The position numbers and the translations under genes were made by a program. From positions 682,001 through 746,000 of the forward strand of contig JAXMDC010000002.1 of assembly GCA_046349035.1 (NCBI GenBank): a stretch of DNA of 64,000 bases. The letters are read 5' to 3'. Every line of letters starts with the position of its first letter. Position 1 is the stretch's first letter. The DNA comes from JAXMDC01 sp046349035 (GTDB lineage: Bacteria; Pseudomonadota; Alphaproteobacteria; Rhizobiales; Kaistiaceae). Positions 32,486 to 39,688 of the stretch are shown here, piece by piece. The notes beneath the pieces were generated by a model that was not told the DNA's origin, made no database searches, and was given only the letters and a program-made list of their open reading frames with translations.

Positions 32486-32902
32486 TCAGCGGGACGGGGC
32501 CAGATCGGCATAGGCCACGACGGCCGCGCCATCGGCGACGCCGAACCAGCCGAACACGACGCGTTCGGGTCCGGCCCGCGCCAAAGTGATCGCCCCGTCG
32601 ACGCAGCCCTTGCCGGTTGCCGGATCGAAGCGGCCTCTGACAATCTGCTCGAAATAGTAGGTGAAATTCCCCGCCGTTCCGACCCGCGTCAGATTGCCGA
32701 CGCACTGGTCGCCCGGGTAGTTGGTCTGCGCCGAGCGGGCGTCGATGGTGAGGACGACGACAAAGCCGCCGTCGCGCCCAACCTGCGAGGCGGTGCCTAC
32801 CCAGGTTCCGGTGATCGCCTGCGCCGACGCCTCCCGCGCCGGGAGCGTCAGGACCGCCAAAGTCGCCAGGGCGAGCAGAAATCCACGCAACAGGCGATAC
32901 AT
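32486..32902 (-). CDS. Small secreted protein of unknown function
   Basis: 138 residues, read from the ATG at 32902 (an in-frame start lies six codons upstream at 32920). An N-terminal signal peptide is visible: MYRLLRGFLLALATLAVLTL, then an Ala-x-Ala type site (REASAQA). The mature part starts AITGTWVGTASQVGRDGG and ends with a GWFGVADGAAVVAYADL segment; it has two cysteines (in GDQCVG and GKGCVD) that could form a disulfide. The TGTWVG opening is like small beta-barrel lipocalin-like proteins, but the match is too weak to assign. It lies downstream of lipB on the same strand. Confidence 0.7.
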   Translation of the reverse strand: MYRLLRGFLLALATLAVLTLPAREASAQAITGTWVGTASQVGRDGGFVVVLTIDARSAQTNYPGDQCVGNLTRVGTAGNFTYYFEQIVRGRFDPATGKGCVDGAITLARAGPERVVFGWFGVADGAAVVAYADLAPSR

Positions 32903-33003
32903 TCGGCTTTCCCCCGTCATCCTCTTTGCCGCCGGACAATTAGCATAGCCCCCATGAAGCGGGCGAGGGTTACGGCGCCACCAACCTCACCGCCTGTGGA
33001 GCG

Positions 33004-33717
33004 CTAGAGCAGAACTGCCCCGGCCGCTGCCGTCGGCCCGAAGCGGTCATCGAAGCGGCGTCGCAGGGCAGCATCGACTTCGGCCATCGACGCTCCCACA
33101 CCGAGCGCCGCCAGGCTTGTCACGCCTTGGTCGGTGACTCCGCACGGCACGATCCCCGCGTAGTGCGATAGGTCGGGAGCAACGTTGAGCGATATCCCGT
33201 GATAGCTGACCCAATGCCGGAGACGGAGCCCGACGGCGGCGATCTTGTCCTCGCCCGATGCAGCCTCGCGTCGGACCCAAACGCCGACGCGATCTGGCCG
33301 CGTGAAGGCACTCACGCCGAAGTCGGCAACCGTGGCGACGATCCAGCCCTCCAGAGCACGAACCAGGGCCCTCACGTCGCGTCGGCGCCGGCGCAGGTCC
33401 AGCATCGCATACGCCACGCGCTGGCCGGGTCCATGATAAGTGTACTGCCCACCCCGCCCACTTGCGAATACCGGAAGCCGGGCAGCATCGAGAAGATCGG
33501 ACGGTCGGGCGCTGGTTCCCGCGGTGTAAAGCGGCGGATGCTCGACGAGCCAGACAGCCTCGCCCGCCGAACCGTCGAGAATCGCCGCCACCCGCCTTTC
33601 CATCGCTTCTACAGCAGCCGGATAAGGCGTCAGCCCGCCAACCGTCACCCAGTCGACGGGCGTTGGGTTCTCCTGCAGAAGTGTCTCACCGGGGGCGGGC
33701 ATTGCCATGCTAACCAC
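33004..33717 (-). CDS. lipB: Octanoyl-[acyl carrier protein]:protein N-octanoyltransferase
   Basis: 237 residues. EHPPLYTAGTSARPSDLL, then RGGQYTYHGPGQRVAYAML (residues 88-106) and VWVRREAASGEDKIAAVGLR with Lys158, and GIVPCGV with the catalytic Cys192 are the LipB signature. It transfers octanoate from ACP to lipoyl domains of 2-oxoacid dehydrogenases and GcvH; LipA then inserts sulfur. No lipA is nearby. It runs opposite to the FliN-like gene, which begins 73 bases away. Confidence 0.95.
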   Translation of the reverse strand: MVSMAMPAPGETLLQENPTPVDWVTVGGLTPYPAAVEAMERRVAAILDGSAGEAVWLVEHPPLYTAGTSARPSDLLDAARLPVFASGRGGQYTYHGPGQRVAYAMLDLRRRRRDVRALVRALEGWIVATVADFGVSAFTRPDRVGVWVRREAASGEDKIAAVGLRLRHWVSYHGISLNVAPDLSHYAGIVPCGVTDQGVTSLAALGVGASMAEVDAALRRRFDDRFGPTAAAGAVLL

Positions 33718-33790
33718 TCGTTAACCACCGAATGGAACAGTCCCAACCGCGTCGCGGAATCGCGTCGGCGGGCGAGGGGACGACAGCAAC

Positions 33791-34060
33791 GTGGACACGA
33801 TAAGCTCGGTCAGTGTGGAAATCGCCGTAGTGATCGGCACCTCGCTCATTCCGATCCATCAACTCCTAAAAATGGGCCGCGGGGCCGTCATCGAGCTCGA
33901 CGCTACCGAGGACTCGCTGGTCGACATACTCGCCAACAATATTCCCATCGCCAAAGGCCAGGTGGTCATGCGTGGCGATCGCATCAGCATCAACGTCACC
34001 GAGGTGCTACCGCGCAGCCCGACCTATCGCCCCCGCGAACCCGTAAGCCTCCTCGAATAG
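33791..34060 (+). CDS. FliN-like protein (SpoA/MopA domain), isolated
   Basis: 89 residues from a GTG at 33791. The whole protein is one SpoA (FliN/MopA C-terminal) domain: VSVEIAVVIGTSLIPIHQLL, then MGRGAVIELDATEDSLVDIL, ANNIPIAKGQVVMRGDRISI and NVTEVL. In flagellated bacteria FliN is part of the C-ring switch complex with FliM and FliG. No other flagellar, chemotaxis or type III secretion gene is in the window, so this could be an extra or moved FliN copy. It lacks the N-terminal extension of many FliN proteins. Confidence 0.85.
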   Translation: MDTISSVSVEIAVVIGTSLIPIHQLLKMGRGAVIELDATEDSLVDILANNIPIAKGQVVMRGDRISINVTEVLPRSPTYRPREPVSLLE

Positions 34061-34188
34061 AGCGGCGCGAGCGTTCCAGACCGCTGGAGCGGAGTGCTCG
34101 CCGAACTGCCCAGGCTGCCGTTTGCCGGTGCTAAGCCCCCGCCTTACGCTCGCCTTGTAAGCCTCCGGACGATTTGTTACATGGAGCC

Positions 34189-34231
34189 GCCGGCCGCGAG
34201 GCCGGCTTTTCTCTTCCGGCCGCGAGGCCGG
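34189..34231 (+). terminator. Two tandem GCGA-loop hairpins before tRNA-Leu
   Basis: GCCGGCC-GCGA-GGCCGGC (34189-34206) is a perfect 7-bp hairpin followed by TTTTCTCTT, and CCGGCC-GCGA-GGCCGG (34216-34231) repeats it. The first has the shape of an intrinsic terminator for the FliN-like gene. Both have GNRA loops, as in the rpsL leader. The rest of the 34061-34240 spacer shows only a poor promoter candidate (TTGTAA 34155, TACATG 34178). Confidence 0.5.
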
Positions 34232-34240
34232 CATGCCTTT

Positions 34241-34325
34241 GCGGTCGTGGCGGAACTGGTAGACGCGCAGCGTTGAGGTCGCTGTGGGGCAACCCGTGGA
34301 AGTTCGATTCTTCTCGACCGCACCA
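34241..34325 (+). tRNA. tRNA-Leu(GAG)
   Basis: 85 bases including an encoded CCA. The acceptor stem GCGGTCG (34241-34247) pairs with CGACCGC (34315-34321), the anticodon stem CAGCG pairs with CGCTG around loop TTGAGGT, with anticodon GAG at 34275-34277, and the long variable arm (about TGGGGCAACCC) marks a class II tRNA. The T arm holds GTTCGATTC. It reads CUC/CUU leucine codons. Confidence 0.95.
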
Positions 34326-34374
34326 ATTCCTTCAGGCCATCGCGCCTGTTGGCGCCGGCAGCCGGCCGCGCCGG

Positions 34375-34707
34375 CTAGTTGAGGTCGGTGTCCCTCGGCC
34401 GAAACACGCCGCCCCGCTTGCCAGAGAAGTGCTCGCGGATCTGCGGGTGGCGCAATGGCTCCTCGGACTCGTCGAGGACGAGATTCTGCTCGGAAACGTA
34501 GGCAATGTATTCGCTTTCCGCGTTCTCCGCGAAGAGATGGTAGTAGGGCTGGTCCTTAGCCGGCCGGATATCCTCAGGGATCGCCTGCCACCATTCCTCG
34601 GTGTTGTTGAACACTGGATCGACGTCGAAGACGACGCCGCGGAACGGGAAAAACCGGTGCCGCACCACCTGCCCGATATGAAACTTTGCGTCGCGAATCT
34701 GCGGCAT
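34375..34707 (-). CDS. hspQ: Heat-shock protein HspQ (hemimethylated DNA-binding YccV family)
   Basis: 110 residues from the ATG at 34707, giving MPQIRDAKFHIGQVVRHRFF; the open frame continues upstream but without similarity. GVVFDVDPVFNNTEEWWQAI, IRPAKDQPYYHLFAENAESE and YIAYVSEQNLVLDESEEPL match the YccV domain. In enteric bacteria HspQ is a heat-induced adaptor that enhances Lon; the same domain also binds hemimethylated DNA. It is divergent from the transporter gene that begins 95 bases away. Confidence 0.92.
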   Translation of the reverse strand: MPQIRDAKFHIGQVVRHRFFPFRGVVFDVDPVFNNTEEWWQAIPEDIRPAKDQPYYHLFAENAESEYIAYVSEQNLVLDESEEPLRHPQIREHFSGKRGGVFRPRDTDLN

Positions 34708-34801
34708 TTTCAAAGCCTTCGCCTGCGCACCCTCCGCGCCAAGGAGGCCACGGGGAGGCGTTCGAGTCAACCGCCCAGCCGTCGCAGCAGGAGCGCACGC
34801 C

Positions 34802-35773
34802 GTGGCTGAAGTCCTCTCCCTGGTCCTGCCGTTTTTTGCCTTGATCGCCTTGGGTTTTGTGGCGGCCAAGGCTGCCGGCCTCAAGGCCGAGGGGAGCCTC
34901 GCCGGGCTTACCACGTTTATTGTTTACTTGGCCCTACCGGCGCTGTTTTTTCAGACCCTCGCCAAGACCCCACTTGCCGATCTCTCGCGCTTCGATTTCG
35001 TGGCGGCGACCACCACCGCAGCTCTGCTGGCTTTCCTTCTCGCCTTCGCCGCTGGCTTGCTGATCGAGCGAGGCAAAATGCCCGAAGCGACGATTCAGGG
35101 CCTCGCTGGCGGCTACGGCAATGTCGGCTACCTCGCCCCCGGTCTGACGATTGGCGCCTTCGGCGCTACCGCCGCCGCTCCGACGGCTCTCGTCACCTGT
35201 TTCGACAACACGCTGATGTTCACCTTGGCGCCGCTCTTCATGGCGCTCGGCAGCGGCCGCCGCGAAGGTGCCGGCCGACTGGCCCTGCGGATCGCCCGCG
35301 GCGTCCTCTTCCATCCCTTTATCCTTGCGACTTTGGCCGGCTTCCTCGCCGCAGCTGTTCAGTTCGAACCGCCGGAGCCGGTCGATCGCATGCTGACCTA
35401 TCTCCGGCAAGCTGCCGCGCCATGCGCTTTGTTCGCGATGGGGGTGACGGCGGCCATCCGTCCGGTGCGCAGGCTTCCGATAGAGCTTCCGGTTCTGCTC
35501 TTCGCCAAGCTCGTCTTCCACCCGGTAGCCGTGTATTTGCTGGTGAGCTTCGTCGGCGACTTCGACCCGATCTGGACCTACAGCGCGGTACTGATGGCGT
35601 CGCTCCCCACGGCTACCAATGTCTTCGTGCTGGCGCAGCAATATGGCGTCTATGTCGAACGGGCCTCGAGCACGGTCGTCATCAGCACCATCACAGCCGT
35701 GGTGACGGTGACGCTCGTGCTCTATCTCCTGAGGCACGGCATATTGCCGCCCGATCTTATGCCACACCGCTGA
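34802..35773 (+). CDS. AEC-family (auxin efflux carrier) membrane transporter
   Basis: 323 residues from a GTG at 34802. About ten hydrophobic segments are visible, starting with VLSLVLPFFALIALGFVAAK and LAGLTTFIVYLALPALFFQT. Segments GYGNVGYLAPGLTIGAFGAT and LPTATNVFVLAQQYGVYVER are typical of the AEC family (PF03547), with a repeated five-helix architecture. Substrates in bacteria include malonate and other carboxylates, but nothing nearby identifies one. The end overlaps the convergent ubiH-like gene by 17 bases. Confidence 0.88.
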   Translation: MAEVLSLVLPFFALIALGFVAAKAAGLKAEGSLAGLTTFIVYLALPALFFQTLAKTPLADLSRFDFVAATTTAALLAFLLAFAAGLLIERGKMPEATIQGLAGGYGNVGYLAPGLTIGAFGATAAAPTALVTCFDNTLMFTLAPLFMALGSGRREGAGRLALRIARGVLFHPFILATLAGFLAAAVQFEPPEPVDRMLTYLRQAAAPCALFAMGVTAAIRPVRRLPIELPVLLFAKLVFHPVAVYLLVSFVGDFDPIWTYSAVLMASLPTATNVFVLAQQYGVYVERASSTVVISTITAVVTVTLVLYLLRHGILPPDLMPHR

Positions 35774-36953
35774 TCAGCGGTCCGACACCGTAGCGCATGG
35801 CGGCTCGCCGCAGCGGCGGCAGCGCGTTCAGCAATTCCAACCCGAGGCCCCGGAGGCCCTGCAGAACGGGCATGTCGCTGATCAGCGACCAGTTCAGCCC
35901 GTCGACGAAACCGGCCCGCAGCGTCACATCCGCCCGCCGCCGGCGGTCGTAGTCGGCAAGGCCTTCACGCCCGCCCGGGTCGTCGGCGGCGAACAGGCGG
36001 TCCAGCGCCGCCACGTCGCGAAGACCGAGGTTCAGTCCTTGCGCACCGATGGGCGGAATGGCATGGCCGGCTTCGCCGACGAGAGCGATGCGGTGTCCGG
36101 CCATCCGCTCTGCCCGCATGCCGTTGATCGGGTACACCTGCCGCTCGCCGAGGACGCTGATGCGGCCGAGGAAGGACGAAGTGCGCCGCTCGATCTCCGT
36201 CGCCAGTTCGCTATCGCTAAGACAATTGACCTCCGCAATCGAGGACGGACGGCCGACCCAGACCAGGCTCGACCGCCGCCCCGGCAGCGGCACCAGCGTC
36301 AGCGGGCCCTCGCTGGTGTGGAACTCGGTCGAGATGTTTTCGTGCTCGCCCTCGTGGCCGAGCGTGGCCACCAGGCCCGACTGCGGATAGGACCGCGTGG
36401 CGATGCCGATCCCCGCTGCAGTTCGCAGCCGCGAGTGCCGGCCGTCTGCCGCCACCACCAGGCGGGCCCTGACCGAACCCGCCGCAGTATCGATCGCGAC
36501 CCGGTCACCGCAGTCGGCGACGCCGCTCGCCATCGCCGGCAACTGAACAACTGAAGTTGCGGCCAACGCCAGGGCCATTGCCGCGCCGAGCGCGTCGTTG
36601 GGAATGTTGTAGCCGAAAGCCGGCAGACCGATCTCTGAAGCCTCGAACCTCATTTCCGGCGATTGGAGCAGGCGTTCGGTCGCATCGACGATGCGGATCG
36701 TCGTCAGCGCTGCCGAATGCGGCTCCACCTCGCTCCAAACGCCGATCCGCTTAAGGAGGTCGAGCGACCCGACGAAAAGCGCGCTGGTCCTCTGGTCGCC
36801 TGGGCGGGGTGGCGCGATGAGCGCCGTCGAGCGCCCCGCGCGTGCCGCAAGGAGGGCGGCGGCCAGGCCGCTAAGCCCCCCGCCGACGACCGCAACGTCG
36901 ACGCCTCGGCCGATCGGCGGCGGCTCCGCCTTGCCCTCACTCCGCCGGGGCAT
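35757..36953 (-). CDS. UbiH/UbiF/COQ6-family FAD-dependent monooxygenase
   Basis: 398 residues. The dinucleotide-binding motif VDVAVVGGGLSGLAAALLAA is at residues 18-37, the DG motif is in ARLVVAADGRHSRLRTAAGI, and the GD-type FAD ribityl motif appears as IALVGEAGHAIPPIGAQGLN with LGLRDVAALDRLF, the UbiH-family consensus. Family members hydroxylate the ubiquinone ring. The exact ring position cannot be assigned from sequence alone. Its 3' end overlaps the AEC gene tail (convergent), and its start lies 15 bases inside the 3' end of the next minus-strand gene. Confidence 0.88.
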   Translation of the reverse strand: MPRRSEGKAEPPPIGRGVDVAVVGGGLSGLAAALLAARAGRSTALIAPPRPGDQRTSALFVGSLDLLKRIGVWSEVEPHSAALTTIRIVDATERLLQSPEMRFEASEIGLPAFGYNIPNDALGAAMALALAATSVVQLPAMASGVADCGDRVAIDTAAGSVRARLVVAADGRHSRLRTAAGIGIATRSYPQSGLVATLGHEGEHENISTEFHTSEGPLTLVPLPGRRSSLVWVGRPSSIAEVNCLSDSELATEIERRTSSFLGRISVLGERQVYPINGMRAERMAGHRIALVGEAGHAIPPIGAQGLNLGLRDVAALDRLFAADDPGGREGLADYDRRRRADVTLRAGFVDGLNWSLISDMPVLQGLRGLGLELLNALPPLRRAAMRYGVGPLISGVA

Positions 36954-37407
36954 CGCTGAGAGCTTCGAGCCGGCCGGCGCTTCGCCGGAGGGCGATGCCG
37001 GTCGCCCAAGATCCGATCAACATGGCCGCGCCGAAGCCGATCACCGACAAGGGAGCGAGGCTGAGATCGGCGATGGCCGGGCCGGGACAGAGCCCGGAAA
37101 GGCCCCAGCCGACGCCAAAGAGGGCGGCGCCACCGATAAGGCGGAGATCGATCGCCGAGGAGGGCGGAGCGACGTCAACTGGCCGGGCGCGCCACAACCC
37201 GCCGCTCTGCCGGAAGAATGGGAAGGCGACAGCGATGGCGCCGATCATGACGAAGGCGAGGCTCGGATCCCACGCGCCGAGCGGGGCCGCCGCAACGTCG
37301 AGGAAACTCTTCACCTTGGCCGGATCGATCATGCCGGAAATGGCGAGACCAAGTCCGAAGACGACACCGGCGAAAGCGGCCACCGCAGGGTTGGCATACC
37401 CCTTCAT
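36937..37407 (-). CDS. YeeE/YedE-family membrane protein, second subunit (DUF6691)
   Basis: 156 residues from the ATG at 37407. Four hydrophobic segments are visible. VVFGLGLAISGMIDPAKVKS and GVGWGLSGLCPGPAIADLSL are the hallmark motifs of the half-length YeeE/YedE proteins; the Cys in GLCPGPA is the conserved thiosulfate-contact cysteine of the family. It overlaps the upstream partner by 4 bases (37404-37407) and its end overlaps the monooxygenase start. Confidence 0.88.
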   Translation of the reverse strand: MKGYANPAVAAFAGVVFGLGLAISGMIDPAKVKSFLDVAAAPLGAWDPSLAFVMIGAIAVAFPFFRQSGGLWRARPVDVAPPSSAIDLRLIGGAALFGVGWGLSGLCPGPAIADLSLAPLSVIGFGAAMLIGSWATGIALRRSAGRLEALSDAPAE

Positions 37408-37826
37408 AGCCAGTGCCTTACAACGAACACGGTTGCCGCACCGGTTGCCATGAAGGTGATGACCGCCGCCAGCGACCGCGGCGACAATCGCGCCAAGCCG
37501 CAAACGCCGTGTCCAGAGGTGCACCCGCCGCCGAGCCGCGTACCGATGCCGACCAGAAGCCCGGCCGGAACCAGCACGGCTAAGGGCGTGTCGAAGGAGG
37601 GGAGGGGCAAACGGTCCCCAAACAGCCAAAAACCGAGGGCCGCCCCCGCGGGCAGGCCCGCCAGAAACAACACCCGCCACAACGTATCGTCCGCGTTCGT
37701 CGGTACAATGCCGCCGAACACTCCGGAAACGCCGGCAATGCGTCCGCTGAGCCGCCACAGCAGAGCCGCCGACACTCCGATCAACGCGCCGCCGACCAGG
37801 GCGGCCAAGGGAGAGAAGTGATCCAA
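37404..37826 (-). CDS. YeeE/YedE-family membrane protein, first subunit
   Basis: 140 residues with four hydrophobic segments. GIGTRLGGGCTSGHGVCGLA carries the conserved cysteines (GGGCTSGHGVCG) that line the substrate path in YeeE-type thiosulfate channels. The pair corresponds to the two halves of full-length YeeE/YedE, like PmpA/PmpB of other alphaproteobacteria. A role in movement of reduced sulfur compounds is known for relatives and inferred here. No ArsR-type regulator is next to it. The divergent terC gene starts 120 bases away. Confidence 0.9.
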   Translation of the reverse strand: MDHFSPLAALVGGALIGVSAALLWRLSGRIAGVSGVFGGIVPTNADDTLWRVLFLAGLPAGAALGFWLFGDRLPLPSFDTPLAVLVPAGLLVGIGTRLGGGCTSGHGVCGLARLSPRSLAAVITFMATGAATVFVVRHWL

Positions 37827-37945
37827 GTTGTCGTCTCCGTCGGCTTCCGGCCTAACCCCCCGGAAACAAAAGTCAACCCGCGGCTGCTTGACGCCCCGCC
37901 TGCCGTCCGCTTGGTAGTTGCCATGCTTCGAGCGGAGGGCCGGCG

Positions 37946-38674
37946 ATGTTTGCCTGGTTGAGCGATCCAGACATCTGGGCGAGCTTCCTGGCGCTTGCCG
38001 CGATGGAGGTCGTTCTCGGCATCGACAATGTCGTCTTCATCTCCATCATCACTAACGGACTTCCGGCGGCCCAGGCGGGCATCGCCCGCAAGCTCGGCCT
38101 CGGTCTGGCGCTTGGCTTCCGCATACTCCTGCTGGTCGGCATCAGCTGGTTGATCGGCCTCACCGCTCCCGCCTTGACAGTTTTCGGCCGCGCTTTCTCG
38201 TGGCGCGATCTTGTCCTGCTCGCCGGTGGACTCTTTCTGGTATGGAAGGCGACCGTCGAGATCCACGCCTCCATCGAAGGCGAGGAGGAGAAGTCGGCGG
38301 GAGCTTCTGCCAATCCCCGTAGCCTCCAGGCCACGATCCTGCAGATCACCCTCATCGATATCGTCTTCTCTCTCGACTCGATCATTACCGCCATCGGCAT
38401 GGCCTCTGAGATCGCCGTCATGATCGCCGCAGTCGTCGTCGCCGTCGCGGTGATGTACGCGGCCGCCGGCGCCATTTCCGATTTCATCCGTCGCCATCCG
38501 ACCACCAAAATGCTCGCCCTGGCCTTCCTCTTCATGATCGGCGCCGCCCTGATCGCCGACGGCCTTGGCTTCCATATGCCGCGTGGCTACATCTACGCCG
38601 CCATGGCTTTCTCCGCGGTGGTGGAACTCCTCAATATCGCCGCGCGCGGGAGGCATTCCCGCCCCGGCTCGTGA
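37946..38674 (+). CDS. TerC-family integral membrane protein
   Basis: 242 residues with seven or so membrane segments. AAMEVVLGIDNVVFISIITN and ITLIDIVFSLDSIITAIGMA carry the paired acidic motifs (EVVLGIDN, DIVFSLDS) of the TerC fold (PF03741). Between them is a cytoplasmic charged loop (EGEEEKSAG). Relatives are linked to tellurite resistance or to metalation of exported enzymes with manganese. No other ter gene is present, so tellurite resistance is not implied. Confidence 0.92.
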   Translation: MFAWLSDPDIWASFLALAAMEVVLGIDNVVFISIITNGLPAAQAGIARKLGLGLALGFRILLLVGISWLIGLTAPALTVFGRAFSWRDLVLLAGGLFLVWKATVEIHASIEGEEEKSAGASANPRSLQATILQITLIDIVFSLDSIITAIGMASEIAVMIAAVVVAVAVMYAAAGAISDFIRRHPTTKMLALAFLFMIGAALIADGLGFHMPRGYIYAAMAFSAVVELLNIAARGRHSRPGS

Positions 38675-38693
38675 CCCCGGCGAGGACCGCACA

Positions 38694-39674
38694 ATGACGA
38701 TGGCAAACGCCGTCCGGGTCGAACGCTTCGGGCCGCCCGATGCGATGGCCATGCGCACTGTCGAACTCGCGGCTCCCGCGGCGGGGGAAGTGCTGCTGCG
38801 GCAGACCGCCATCGGCGTCAACTTCATCGACGTCTATCAGCGCTCGGGCGCCTATCCGATGGCGCTGCCGTTCACTCCCGGCAATGAGGGGACCGGCATC
38901 GTCGAGGCAATCGGACCGGGAGTGACCTCGGTTCTGGTTGGCGACCGCGTCGCCTATGCGGCTCCCGGCGGCGGCGCGTATGCCGACCGCCGCATTGTCG
39001 GCGCCAATTGGCTGGTGCGGCTCCCGGCAGCGGTGGACTACCGCACCGCCGCAGCGGTGATGCTGAAAGGCCTTACCGCCGAAATGCTCCTCCACCGGGT
39101 TTTCCCGGTTCGCGCCGGCCAGACCGTACTCGTCCACGCCGCGGCGGGCGCCGTCGGGCTGCTGCTCTGCCAATGGGCCTCCGCCATCGGCGCGCACGTA
39201 ATCGGCACGGTCGGCTCGGCCGAGAAGGCGCGGATCGCCGCCGCCAATGGCTGCAGCGTCGCCATCAACTATCGCGAGGACGACTTCGTCGCCCGCGTCA
39301 AAGAGGCGACCGCCGGCGAGGGTGTCGATGTCGTCTACGACTCGGTCGGCAAGGACGTCTTCCCTGCTTCGCTCGACTGCCTCAAGCCGTTCGGCATGTG
39401 GGTGCTCTTCGGACAGTCCTCCGGCGCTCCGCCCCCTCTGGAGATGCAACTGCTCAACCGCAAGGGCTGCCTCTTCGCCACGCGACCAACGGTCTTCACC
39501 TATGTCGGCAAGCGTGACGCCCTCGACACCGCAGTTGCCAATGTCTTCGGCGCCCTCGCGGCCGGAACGATCCGCGTCGCCATCAACCAGACTTTCCCGC
39601 TCGCCGAGGCCGCCGCCGCCCATCGGGCACTGGAAGCCCGCTCGACCACCGGCGCCACCGTCTTGTTGCCCTAG
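38694..39674 (+). CDS. NADPH:quinone oxidoreductase (zeta-crystallin type)
   Basis: 326 residues from the ATG at 38694. The medium-chain reductase fold is shown by GVNFIDVYQRSGAYPMALPF, TPGNEGTGIVEAIGPGV, GDRVAYAAPGGGAYADRRIV, and the nucleotide-binding VLVHAAAGAVGLLLCQWASA. It lacks the zinc ligands of alcohol dehydrogenases, as expected for the QOR group. It reduces quinones with NADPH. It lies 19 bases after terC and 14 bases before xdhA, so the three genes could be read together. Confidence 0.92.
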   Translation: MTMANAVRVERFGPPDAMAMRTVELAAPAAGEVLLRQTAIGVNFIDVYQRSGAYPMALPFTPGNEGTGIVEAIGPGVTSVLVGDRVAYAAPGGGAYADRRIVGANWLVRLPAAVDYRTAAAVMLKGLTAEMLLHRVFPVRAGQTVLVHAAAGAVGLLLCQWASAIGAHVIGTVGSAEKARIAAANGCSVAINYREDDFVARVKEATAGEGVDVVYDSVGKDVFPASLDCLKPFGMWVLFGQSSGAPPPLEMQLLNRKGCLFATRPTVFTYVGKRDALDTAVANVFGALAAGTIRVAINQTFPLAEAAAAHRALEARSTTGATVLLP

Positions 39675-39688
39675 GGGCAGGAGTCCGC

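Noticed and set aside
36691..37821. A 376-codon plus-strand frame across the YeeE/YedE genes
   Set aside because: Low-complexity translation opposite two well-conserved membrane proteins; treated as a shadow.
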